DNA of 9,535 nucleotides from W589 sp964611805 (lineage in GTDB: Bacteria > Chloroflexota > Dehalococcoidia > Dehalococcoidales > Fen-1064). Every line of letters begins with the position of its first letter. Position 1 is the first letter of the stretch. The stretch is taken from NCBI GenBank assembly GCA_964611805.1, contig CAZTBG010000068.1, positions 1-9,535 on the forward strand. The letters run 5' to 3'. The notes beneath the pieces were generated by a model. It ran no database searches. It was not told where the DNA came from and saw nothing but the letters and a program-made list of their open reading frames with translations. The position numbers and the translations under genes were made by a program. Below, piece by piece: positions 1-6,630 of the stretch.

Positions 1-49
1 CTCGATATGATTATCATCGGCCAGAATTGGACCGGATAGGGCAAATATA

Positions 50-2266
50 ATGAAGCATAATAATTTATTCAACCTGGCAAAGGTACTGACTTTCGTAATA
101 ATACTCATTTTGGGATTATTCCCTGCCAGCATGGTGTCTGCTGAGGAGACGACTATTGTCAGTGTTTCCGCGCCGAGCGAGGTTGACGCAGGGGAACAGT
201 TCACCATAAGCATAGCAGTAGAGCCTGGAACCGCAATCGCTGGTGCACAGTTTGACCTGTCCTTTGACCAGTCCCTGGTTACGGCCGATAGTGTTGCCGA
301 AGGTAACCTGCTGTCCCAGAACGGGGCCGCTACTTATTTCAATACAGGTGTCATATCCAACACTACCGGGACTATCAGCAGAGTAGCCGGAGCAATCATC
401 ACCCCAGGTCAGACAGTATCCACGCCAGGGACATTCACCACAATCACCCTGACTGCCGGTACAACCGGGGGAACCTGTCCCCTCATTCTCTCAGGTGTTG
501 TTGTGGGAGACTCCGATGGCCAGTCTGTGCCGGTAAACGTCATTAGCGGTCAAGTCATAATTAACAGCCAAGACACGACTAATCAACCCCCGGTGCTCAA
601 TCCTATTGGTGATAAGTCAGTCAACGAGGGTCAGCTGCTCATGTTCACTGTCTCCGCCACCGACCCCGATGATGACCCGCTGACCTTCTCAGCCTCCGGA
701 CTGCCACAAGGTGCCAACTTTAACCCAGAGACGAGGACCTTCTCCTGGACACCTGGACCTGGCACGGCAGGTACCTACGGTAACGTCCGCTTCGAGGTCT
801 CTGACGGCGAACTGACTGATTCCGAGAGCATAACCATTACGGTACTTAGTCTCGGCAATAATGCGCCAGTGCTCAGTCCTATTGGCAATAAGTCTGTCAA
901 CGAGACCGAACTCCTTGAATTTACCATATCAGCCACCGACCCCGATGATGACCCGTTGACCTTCTCCGCCGATAACCTGCCAACGGGGGCCAGCTTCGAA
1001 CCTGAAACCCGTACATTCTACTGGACTCCCACTTCTGGCCAGGCTGGTACCTACCCTAACGTCCACTTTACAGTATCTGACGGCGAACTGACCGACTACG
1101 AGGATATCACTATCACCGTCAACATCCCCACCCCACCCGACGGCGGCGGGGGTGGTGGTACCGGTGGTGCCGACGCTGGCGGTGGTGGCGGTGGCGGTGT
1201 CGGCGGTGGTCCCGAACCTTCTGACGGTGAACCAGACGAGGCCCCGCCTGTTATTCAGGGGGTAGCAGCCTCCGTACCCACTACAGATAGCGTCGAAATC
1301 CGCTGGACAACGACCGAACCAAGCACTAGTCAGGTAGAATACTGGGCTAGCCCGAGTCAGTTCTCACCTCTGGACGAAACGCTGGTTACGGAGCACGTGG
1401 TTCGCCTGACCAACCTTACCCCGGATACAAATTATCACTATCGAACCTTATCTCAAGATGAGGCAGGTAACCTGTCAACATCACCGGAATATTCCTTCAC
1501 CACGCCGGGAAACCCGGCTACTTTGGCGGTGAGATGGCTGTCCATTAGCCCCGCTGAGGCCGACATCGGCGAAGAAGTGACTATCAGTGTCCTCGTTACT
1601 AACACGGGTGACGTCACCGGGAGCTACGACGTAACACTGAGCATCAATGGCGCGGTGGAAGCCACCGAGCAAGTGGTCGACTTGGCCAGCGGGGCAAGCC
1701 AGGAAGTAGCCTTTGCCGTTACCAAAGAGACTGCGGGCGTGTACACCGTGAGTGTAAACGGCACTACGGGTTCGCTCGTGGTCGGAGAAGCAGACTTGCT
1801 TGAGTCGACAATCACGCTCTTCAAAATCCGCCCCATCTACGAAGCCGATACGGGTGTGATTACCTTCATCAGGATAGATTGCCAGATAAACGAGGCTTAC
1901 CATTCAATGTTGTTCTCACAACTCGGCGCTGAGCTTGTCCTCAAGGTAGGTCTGGACGACGAGCCCCTGGAAGAGGTCATCCTCATCTCCCCAGAACAGT
2001 CGGAGCCGACCATGAGCATTGATGGACTGAATTATGTTCCTGCTGAGGGATGGAAGGCCGGTATCTACACCTTCCAGGCGGAGCTACGCACTGGTGACGG
2101 TGTTGTTGAGACCTCACCCGCAGAGGAACTGGTAATAACAGCCGCAGCCGCAGCCGGTGTGGCCAGCTGGGCGACCCTCGGTGAGATAATCGGGGGGGTA
2201 CTAATTATCGCCCTGTTCGCAATGCTCTTCATATTGTACCGCAATCGTGATATGCTTAGAGCATAA
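50..2266 (+). CDS. Membrane-anchored multidomain surface protein (cohesin, two Ig-like, FN3, CARDB-like)
   Basis: A 738-residue exported protein anchored to the cell surface. Residues 1-31 look like a signal peptide (charged MKHNN start, hydrophobic 11-24, cleavage after SMVSA). Residues 35-173 match a cohesin-type beta-sandwich (VDAGEQFTISI, GAQFDLSFD and a closing GQVIINS). Two Ig/cadherin-like repeats follow at about 179-265 and 272-358, each with an SATDPDDDPLTFSA-like core and an FxWTP motif. A Gly-rich linker (364-388) leads to an FN3-like domain (397-486, ending YSFTTPG) and a CARDB-like domain (492-578, VLVTNTGDVTGSYDVTL). Residues 583-697 are an unassigned beta-rich domain. A transmembrane helix at 708-730 is followed by the basic tail RNRDMLRA. 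The start has a weak purine-rich ribosome site (GGATAGGG) and directly precedes the signal peptide. Cohesins classically bind dockerins, but no dockerin is visible here; a general adhesive or scaffold role is inferred. Domain calls are by eye. Confidence 0.85.
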   Translation: MKHNNLFNLAKVLTFVIILILGLFPASMVSAEETTIVSVSAPSEVDAGEQFTISIAVEPGTAIAGAQFDLSFDQSLVTADSVAEGNLLSQNGAATYFNTGVISNTTGTISRVAGAIITPGQTVSTPGTFTTITLTAGTTGGTCPLILSGVVVGDSDGQSVPVNVISGQVIINSQDTTNQPPVLNPIGDKSVNEGQLLMFTVSATDPDDDPLTFSASGLPQGANFNPETRTFSWTPGPGTAGTYGNVRFEVSDGELTDSESITITVLSLGNNAPVLSPIGNKSVNETELLEFTISATDPDDDPLTFSADNLPTGASFEPETRTFYWTPTSGQAGTYPNVHFTVSDGELTDYEDITITVNIPTPPDGGGGGGTGGADAGGGGGGGVGGGPEPSDGEPDEAPPVIQGVAASVPTTDSVEIRWTTTEPSTSQVEYWASPSQFSPLDETLVTEHVVRLTNLTPDTNYHYRTLSQDEAGNLSTSPEYSFTTPGNPATLAVRWLSISPAEADIGEEVTISVLVTNTGDVTGSYDVTLSINGAVEATEQVVDLASGASQEVAFAVTKETAGVYTVSVNGTTGSLVVGEADLLESTITLFKIRPIYEADTGVITFIRIDCQINEAYHSMLFSQLGAELVLKVGLDDEPLEEVILISPEQSEPTMSIDGLNYVPAEGWKAGIYTFQAELRTGDGVVETSPAEELVITAAAAAGVASWATLGEIIGGVLIIALFAMLFILYRNRDMLRA
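586..1137 (+). repeat. Two tandem copies of a 276-base Ig-like domain module
   Basis: Two adjacent in-frame units (about 586-861 and 862-1137) repeat with a period of exactly 276 bases (92 codons). Bases 656-690 and 932-966 are 35 bases long with a single mismatch (C/T at 680 versus 956). The stretches beginning at 594 and 870, and TCTGACGGCGAACTGAC at 800 and 1076, also line up. Between these islands the copies have diverged. This fits domain duplication with later drift or partial homogenisation, not recent slippage. Confidence 0.85.
1141..1212 (+). repeat. Low-complexity GGN tract encoding a Gly-rich linker
   Basis: A GC-rich run of GGC/GGT/GGG codons encodes residues 364-388 of the surface protein, almost all glycine with scattered Ala, Asp, Thr and Val. 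It separates the Ig-like repeats from the FN3-like domain and is probably a flexible spacer. Such tracts are prone to length change by replication slippage. Confidence 0.8.
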
Positions 2267-2301
2267 TCCCTCCGAGTAAAAGTCTCTATTAAGGATAGGT
2301 T

Positions 2302-2688
2302 GTGGGTACTGACAGCAAACCGTCACTACCCGAACGACAAGAGTCTGTCACGCCAGGGATTGGGGAGAGGCTGCGGAATTCCTACCTGGGGCGGTTCCTC
2401 GGCATGGGTACCGGCTCACCTTTGCGCCGGCGGTTGAGATTCGCTGTCGTTGTCGTTATCAGCCAGCTGCTGCTGATAGCCCTGGCCATCGCCTGGCTCA
2501 TCTTCATGATTATCATCGCCGTGAATGGCTCGGTCTATTTCATCGAGAGGAATCCACTTGTCCGGTGGCTAGAGGTTACCGCGGCAATACTGATAATTCT
2601 GTTTGCCATTGGCGTCTTCATAACCCAACTAAAAAGGCTAGGGGAAAGACGAAGAGATGACGATAGACGCGACGGTGGCCGGGGATAA
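2302..2688 (+). CDS. Small two-helix membrane protein, unknown function, coupled to uppP
   Basis: A 128-residue protein of no recognised family. Residues 1-45 are polar and basic (RRRLR at 42-46), followed by two hydrophobic segments at about 47-74 and 88-110, and a very charged tail (RRRDDDRRDGGRG). The loop between the helices is short (about 75-87, VNGSVYFIERNPL). By the positive-inside rule both ends should lie in the cytoplasm, giving a hairpin topology. The GTG start is chosen because AAGGA lies 6 bases upstream; an internal ATG (residue 35) would also keep both helices, so the start is uncertain. The gene begins 35 bases after the surface protein gene, and its TAA stop shares a base with the uppP ATG, so translation is probably coupled. 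Linkage suggests a role in the envelope or with UppP; this is inference. Confidence 0.75.
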   Translation: MGTDSKPSLPERQESVTPGIGERLRNSYLGRFLGMGTGSPLRRRLRFAVVVVISQLLLIALAIAWLIFMIIIAVNGSVYFIERNPLVRWLEVTAAILIILFAIGVFITQLKRLGERRRDDDRRDGGRG

Positions 2689-3500
2689 TGGAATCGTTCG
2701 TCCAAAGTCTTGTCCTGGGGATAGTCCAGGGCGTAACTGAGTGGCTGCCCGTCAGTAGCGAGGGCATCAATACCCTTATCCAGCTGCACTTCTTTGAAAA
2801 ACCGCTTTCTGAAGCCATCCAAATCTCAATATGGTTGCACGCCGGTACGCTCATCGCTGCCATACTCTATTTCAGAAAGGACATCGCAGCCCTGCTACTT
2901 CATCTGCCTCAATATACAAGAGAACTGCGAAACCGCCAGGCAACGGAGCAGAGTAAACTGATTACTTTCCTCATCATCTCAACGGTGCTGACTGGTGCTA
3001 TCGGTGCTCCCCTCCTGCTGATTGGCCTGAAACAGGAAGACGTCCCCGGTGGTATCGTCATGGCCGTTATCGGAGGCTTCCTGATAATCACCGGCCTAGT
3101 GCAGAGGTACGCACCCAGATTCTCCGGCACGAGAGAGACGACCAGCGTCAAGGACGCCGTTATTGTCGGAGTAGTACAGGCATTCGCTGCCTTCCCCGGA
3201 CTGAGCCGGTCCGGTCTCACAATATCAACCCTCCTCTTCCGGGGATACGACGCACAGCATGCCATTCGGATAAGCTTCCTGATGAGCATCCCGGTGGTGC
3301 TGGCCGCGGAGGTAGGGCTGGGCCTGATTGATGGAATTAGCTTCGATGTCTCTGCTATCGTCGGACTGATGGCTGCCTTCATCTTCGGGATACTGACCAT
3401 CGGCGCCATGATAAAGCTGGCCGCCAGGATACGCTTCTGGAAATTCTGCATTGTTCTGGGTATAGTGAGCCTGCTACCACTACTTTTCGAAATTTTGTAG
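2688..3500 (+). CDS. uppP: Undecaprenyl-diphosphatase family protein (UppP/BacA), variant active site
   Basis: A 270-residue polytopic membrane protein of the BacA/UppP family, which dephosphorylates undecaprenyl (or another polyprenyl) diphosphate so the lipid carrier for surface glycans can be reused. Length is normal for the family. Motif 1 spans residues 11-27 (GIVQGVTEWLPVSSEGI), with E18 matching E. coli E21 and S24 matching S27. Motif 2 is FPGLSRSGLTIS (169-180), with R174 matching the catalytic arginine at the same number. The E. coli His30 position is Ile27 (SSEGI instead of the usual SS-T/S-GH), and E17 is Gln14, which is common in the family. Several hydrophobic segments cover the protein. 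The ATG overlaps the upstream stop codon (TAATG) with only a weak GGGGAT ribosome site, favouring coupled translation. The family call is firm; the exact substrate is uncertain given the altered motif. Confidence 0.9.
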   Translation: MESFVQSLVLGIVQGVTEWLPVSSEGINTLIQLHFFEKPLSEAIQISIWLHAGTLIAAILYFRKDIAALLLHLPQYTRELRNRQATEQSKLITFLIISTVLTGAIGAPLLLIGLKQEDVPGGIVMAVIGGFLIITGLVQRYAPRFSGTRETTSVKDAVIVGVVQAFAAFPGLSRSGLTISTLLFRGYDAQHAIRISFLMSIPVVLAAEVGLGLIDGISFDVSAIVGLMAAFIFGILTIGAMIKLAARIRFWKFCIVLGIVSLLPLLFEIL

Positions 3501-3510
3501 CCCCTGATAG

Positions 3511-3534
3511 CGGCGACTTTTCCGAAGTCAGCCG
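3511..3534. terminator. Hairpin at the convergent gene junction, possible bidirectional terminator
   Basis: CGGCGACTT and AAGTC(A)GCCG can pair across a TTCCG loop, giving a 9-bp stem with one bulged A. It lies in the 27-base gap between the convergent uppP and nucleotidyltransferase genes and covers the stop codon of the latter. Neither strand has a T-run after the stem, so it is not a textbook intrinsic terminator; it may instead be a 3'-end stabilising or transcription-separating structure. Confidence 0.4.
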
Positions 3535-4247
3535 GCGTCACCCTCCCGCTGAAGCGACTCATATACCTCAATGCTGCCGATATCCAGCCAGCGCTCGGTA
3601 AAGGGAAAGGCATAAGCAGGCTCCTTGGCTTCGTCGATGAGGTAGGTGACAAAGCTACCTATATTGTCCCGCTTGCCGGTTCCGGCATAATCAAAGAGGA
3701 TAGGGAAAATCCTCGATGGATATACGTAGCAAACTGTGGCAACCAAGTTCGATTTCGGCTCGGGGGGTTTCTCTTCGAAACTTACAATGCGGTCGCCTTC
3801 GGTCTCGACAACGCCGTACTGGCGTGCCAGGTTTATATCACCGATTTCCCGGACGGCTACCAGCAGATCCCGGCCGTTATACCTAGCGAGAAAATCGGTG
3901 AGTTTGAACTCAAAGTAGTTGTCACTGGCGATGACCAAAAGGTCTTCGGTGATGTTTTCGTTCTTTATCCAGTAGGTAAGTGAGCCAATCGCCCCCAGGC
4001 TCTGTTCTTCGTTATATACCGGTTCAACACATATCTTAATCTGCCGTGGGATGCCCTCCCGCCACCGACGGAAATCATCCTCAAACCTCTTGTTAACGTT
4101 TACCAGAATATCCACATCCTGAGGAATCTGGTCTATCACGTAGTCTATCAGGGGACGACCGCGGTATTCGAGCAGGCCCTTGGCTACGGTAAGGGTCAGC
4201 GGATAAAGTCTTGTGCCAAAACCACTGCTCAATACCAGGCTTTTCAT
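3528..4247 (-). CDS. Sugar-1-phosphate nucleotidyltransferase (NDP-sugar pyrophosphorylase fold)
   Basis: A 239-residue cytoplasmic enzyme expected to join a nucleotide triphosphate and a sugar-1-phosphate into an NDP-sugar plus pyrophosphate. The N-terminal signature is LSSGFGTRLYPLT (6-18), with K23 as the usual catalytic lysine. D109 in ASDN is the likely metal ligand, GVVE and FEEKP lie at 145-161, and the WLDIGS ending (220-225) is typical of the family. The usual Pro-Lys of the signature is Ala-Lys (VAKGLL). No extra C-terminal beta-helix is present, so this is the short single-domain form. The start is fixed by a strong AGGAGGT ribosome site (bases 4251-4257, 3 bases before the ATG). 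It follows galE by 36 bases and closes the galactose operon. The sugar and nucleotide cannot be read from the sequence. Context points to UDP-galactose or UDP-glucose synthesis in place of GalT; a dTDP-glucose or GDP-mannose type enzyme remains possible. Confidence 0.85.
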   Translation of the reverse strand: MKSLVLSSGFGTRLYPLTLTVAKGLLEYRGRPLIDYVIDQIPQDVDILVNVNKRFEDDFRRWREGIPRQIKICVEPVYNEEQSLGAIGSLTYWIKNENITEDLLVIASDNYFEFKLTDFLARYNGRDLLVAVREIGDINLARQYGVVETEGDRIVSFEEKPPEPKSNLVATVCYVYPSRIFPILFDYAGTGKRDNIGSFVTYLIDEAKEPAYAFPFTERWLDIGSIEVYESLQREGDAG

Positions 4248-4283
4248 AGTACCTCCTAACCAGTACCGGGTTTGTGATAGCTG

Positions 4284-5264
4284 TCAACCGGAATAACCAT
4301 CCGGGAAGCGGCTCTGCCACTGCCAGGCACTTTTCACAATATCTCGCAGCCCGGAGAGACGGGGAAGCCAGCCGAGCTCTTGTCTGGCCAAGCTGGGACT
4401 GGCTACCAGCACCGGCGGGTCGCCAGCCCTCCGTGATTCGAAAACAATCGGGATGCTAACGCCGGTTACTTCCTCAACCATCTTCACCACCTGGAGATTC
4501 GAGTAGCCTGTGCCACTACCCAGGTTGTAGGCCCTTGTCCCGGCACCATCAATATTAACCAGAGCCTGCAGGTGGGCGTCGGCAATATCAATCACATGAA
4601 CGTAGTCGCGAATGCAGGTACCGTCCTCGGTTTCGTAGTCGTTGCCAAATATGGTCACTTGGTCTACTTTCCCCAACGGTACCTTAAGCACATTGGGAAT
4701 CAGGTGCGTCTCCGGTTGATGGTGCTCCCCGTGAAGCTTTGTTGCGCCGGCAGCGTTGAAATACCGCAGCGAAATCGAGTCAAGTCCATAGGCTTCCCCA
4801 TACCACTTGAGGATTCTTTCAAACATCACCTTACACTCGCCGTAAGGATGAATAGGAGTCTGTGGGGTATCCTCGGTAACAGGTACTTTTTCCGGCCTAC
4901 CGTAGATGCCTGCACTGGACGAAAAGACGAGTCCGTTTACATTGTGTTTAAGCATGCTTTTTAGTAGATTGAGGCCCCCCACGACATTAGTCTGGAAGTA
5001 TTCCTGAGGGTCTTTAACTGAGCGGGGTATTATACTCAGCGCCGCCAGATGCATGACGGCGTCGATGTTGTGCTGAGAGAAAACGTCATCCAAAGCAACG
5101 GGGTCCCTTAAATCAGCCTGGCCAAACTGGGCTCCTGAAGTCAGGGCTTCCCGGTGACCCTGCCCGAGATTATCCAGGGCAATAACCCGGTGACCCTCGG
5201 ATATTAACCGCTCAGTAACAACACTGCCAACATATCCCGCCGCCCCGGTGACCAGCACATTCAT
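4284..5264 (-). CDS. galE: UDP-glucose 4-epimerase
   Basis: A 326-residue extended short-chain dehydrogenase/reductase that interconverts UDP-galactose and UDP-glucose with bound NAD. The Rossmann motif GAAGYVGS is at 7-14, followed by LDNLGQGH (30-37). MHLAAL (71-76) is the second NAD contact. The catalytic set is S117 (in SSSAGIYG), Y141 and K145 (PYGECK). GalE-type substrate features follow: LRYFNAAGA (166-174), HLIPNVLK (187-194), and GNDYETEDGTCIRDYVHV (207-224), which strongly favours GalE over other SDR epimerases. Length is slightly short of E. coli GalE (338) but normal. The start is supported by GGGGGAGC immediately upstream (bases 5268-5275). It lies 142 bases after galK, a larger gap than elsewhere in the operon, with a possible promoter there. 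Strict UDP-Glc/Gal versus additional UDP-GlcNAc/GalNAc activity is not settled. Confidence 0.93.
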   Translation of the reverse strand: MNVLVTGAAGYVGSVVTERLISEGHRVIALDNLGQGHREALTSGAQFGQADLRDPVALDDVFSQHNIDAVMHLAALSIIPRSVKDPQEYFQTNVVGGLNLLKSMLKHNVNGLVFSSSAGIYGRPEKVPVTEDTPQTPIHPYGECKVMFERILKWYGEAYGLDSISLRYFNAAGATKLHGEHHQPETHLIPNVLKVPLGKVDQVTIFGNDYETEDGTCIRDYVHVIDIADAHLQALVNIDGAGTRAYNLGSGTGYSNLQVVKMVEEVTGVSIPIVFESRRAGDPPVLVASPSLARQELGWLPRLSGLRDIVKSAWQWQSRFPDGYSG

Positions 5265-5406
5265 AGAGCTCCCCCAGAATCATCCAGTGACACGACAACT
5301 ATGATAATTATTCTGCCTCCCTTTGGCAAGGACGGGATGATATGTCCCCATATGTGTTGCTGCCAAATTCTAGCAAACCGCACATCTTTCACTATAGCTT
5401 TTTCCC
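5265..5406 (-). other. galK-galE intergenic region
   Basis: This 142-base AT-richer gap is the largest inside the galactose operon. It carries the promoter candidate at 5337-5366 and the galE ribosome site at 5268-5275. TTGGCA (5323-5328) and TGCCAA (5361-5366) form an inverted repeat around the proposed -10 element. No convincing terminator hairpin follows galK and no small gene is supported. Confidence 0.5.
5337..5366 (-). promoter_or_regulatory. Sigma70-like promoter candidate for galE and the nucleotidyltransferase gene
   Basis: On the minus strand TTGGCA (5361-5366; 5 of 6 matches to TTGACA) is separated by 18 bases from TATCAT (5337-5342; 5 of 6 matches to TATAAT). A start would fall near 5330, about 65 bases before galE. 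The -35 element is also one arm of an inverted repeat whose other arm lies at 5323-5328, so a dimeric regulator could cover the promoter. This is a motif match only. Confidence 0.4.
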
Positions 5407-6630
5407 CTAACCAGCACTTCCCTGATTCTGCCCGTTCACCTCCAGAAGCCGGGCGCCGTCGACTATCTGGACAGGAAATACCCGCAAGTCCGGCTCTTTG
5501 ACAGCACCCGCAGTGTGGCTATACCTCGCAATGTCCTTCTCTATGCTTGAGACTGCATCTGTTTTAACAAGAGTGATGATTGACCCCCCAAAACCTGCAC
5601 CGGTGAGCCGTGCTCCTGCGACACCCGTCATGCCAGACAAGGCCTCGACCAGGCTGTCAACCTCCACACAGGACACTTCATAATCGTCTCTGAGACTCTG
5701 GTGTGATTCTTGGAGGAGTTGGCCTACCCTGACCGCACCACCCTTGCGAAGAGCAGCTACTGTTGCAAGGACACGCCCATTTTCCGTAACCACATGCCGC
5801 AACCTCTTATAGACTGTATCACTACATACCTGCTTTAACTTAGGGAAGTCAGCCACAGATACGTCTCTCAGATTCCTGATTACTCTGACAGGGAATATCG
5901 CCCTGGCCAGGCGAATTGCTTCCTCGCATTCCTGACGCCTCCGGTTGTATTCTGAATCCACCAGTCCCCGTCTTTTGCCTGAATCAATTACCAGCCACGA
6001 GTATCCAGGTAGACTAGCGGTCACCGGTTCCGACGACAGGTCAGTACAATCGATTAAAAGTGCATAGTCACGGCGCCCCATCCTCGAAACAAACTGGTCC
6101 ATGATTCCACATCTCATGCCGACAAAATCGTTCTCCGCCCTCTGACAGAGAAGGGCTGCCTCTTTATCTCCCATCCTAAACCCCAGCAGTCCTTCCACTG
6201 CGGTCAGCACCGCCATTTCGAGCGCCGCCGAAGAAGCAAGCCCAGCACCGATGGTAATATCGCCACCAACCGAAAAGCAAAAGCCAGGCACGGGATAGCC
6301 AGCCCGTTCAAGCTCAAACAATACCCCGATAATGTAACGGAACCAGACTTCGGGATGCCCAGGGTCATAACTTTCCCTCAGGCACCGTGCTTCTTCGTCA
6401 AAATCAATGGAATGACCAGCAATCTCAGAATTGCCTGTTCTCGCAGCAGCGAAAACAATGTGCCGGTCAATGGCTACCGGCAGGACGAAACCACCAGTAT
6501 AGTCGGTGTGTTCGCCGATGAGGTTGACCCTCCCCGGTGCGATGCTTACTGCATCGGGTGCCCTGAACCAGGTCTGCTGGAACGAACTGATTACCCTTGT
6601 GGCTAGCTCAGTAATCCCGTCACCCTGCAT
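5407..6630 (-). CDS. galK: Galactokinase (GHMP kinase family)
   Basis: A 407-residue ATP-dependent kinase making galactose-1-phosphate from galactose, the first committed Leloir step. The galactokinase signature GRVNLIGEHTDY is at 33-44 and includes catalytic R34. The phosphate-binding GHMP motif GAGLASSAALE is at 128-138. The catalytic aspartate D178 lies in CGIMDQF. SHQSLRDDYEVS (309-320) precedes the third motif LTGAGFGG (342-349). The GEHTDY galactose-recognition stretch favours GalK over mevalonate or homoserine kinases. Length is normal. The ATG directly follows the GH1 TAG stop (TAGATG, no gap) and lacks a clear Shine-Dalgarno, so translation probably depends on re-initiation after the GH1 gene. 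No other in-frame start fits the length to motif 1 as well. The protein is cytoplasmic, with no signal peptide. Confidence 0.95.
   Translation of the reverse strand: MQGDGITELATRVISSFQQTWFRAPDAVSIAPGRVNLIGEHTDYTGGFVLPVAIDRHIVFAAARTGNSEIAGHSIDFDEEARCLRESYDPGHPEVWFRYIIGVLFELERAGYPVPGFCFSVGGDITIGAGLASSAALEMAVLTAVEGLLGFRMGDKEAALLCQRAENDFVGMRCGIMDQFVSRMGRRDYALLIDCTDLSSEPVTASLPGYSWLVIDSGKRRGLVDSEYNRRRQECEEAIRLARAIFPVRVIRNLRDVSVADFPKLKQVCSDTVYKRLRHVVTENGRVLATVAALRKGGAVRVGQLLQESHQSLRDDYEVSCVEVDSLVEALSGMTGVAGARLTGAGFGGSIITLVKTDAVSSIEKDIARYSHTAGAVKEPDLRVFPVQIVDGARLLEVNGQNQGSAG

Noticed and set aside
8..16. TGATTATCA palindrome upstream of the surface protein gene
   Set aside because: Only 9 bases and at the window edge; resemblance to the TGAT/ATCA ends of the site before the GH1 gene is too weak to claim a shared regulator.
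46..51. Perfect TATAAT as a -10 element for the first gene
   Set aside because: It overlaps the ATG at 50-52, so transcription would begin inside the coding region; no partner -35 at a proper distance was found.
1141..1212. GGN tract considered as a minisatellite or CRISPR-like repeat
   Set aside because: It is an in-frame glycine linker with no regular repeat-spacer structure.
1481..1903. 140-codon minus-strand open frame inside the surface protein gene
   Set aside because: Antisense to a well-supported multidomain protein, with no recognisable motif.
2909..3652. 247-codon open frame on the minus strand across uppP and the end of the nucleotidyltransferase gene
   Set aside because: It runs antisense to two firmly identified genes, has a Ser/Pro/Arg-rich composition without domain motifs, and is best explained as a codon-bias shadow.
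4572..4964. 130-codon plus-strand open frame inside galE
   Set aside because: Covers galE catalytic regions in antisense; the composition gives no sign of a real protein.
5276..5314. AGAAT/ATTCT inverted repeat upstream of galE
   Set aside because: Five-base AT-rich arms 29 bases apart are expected by chance.
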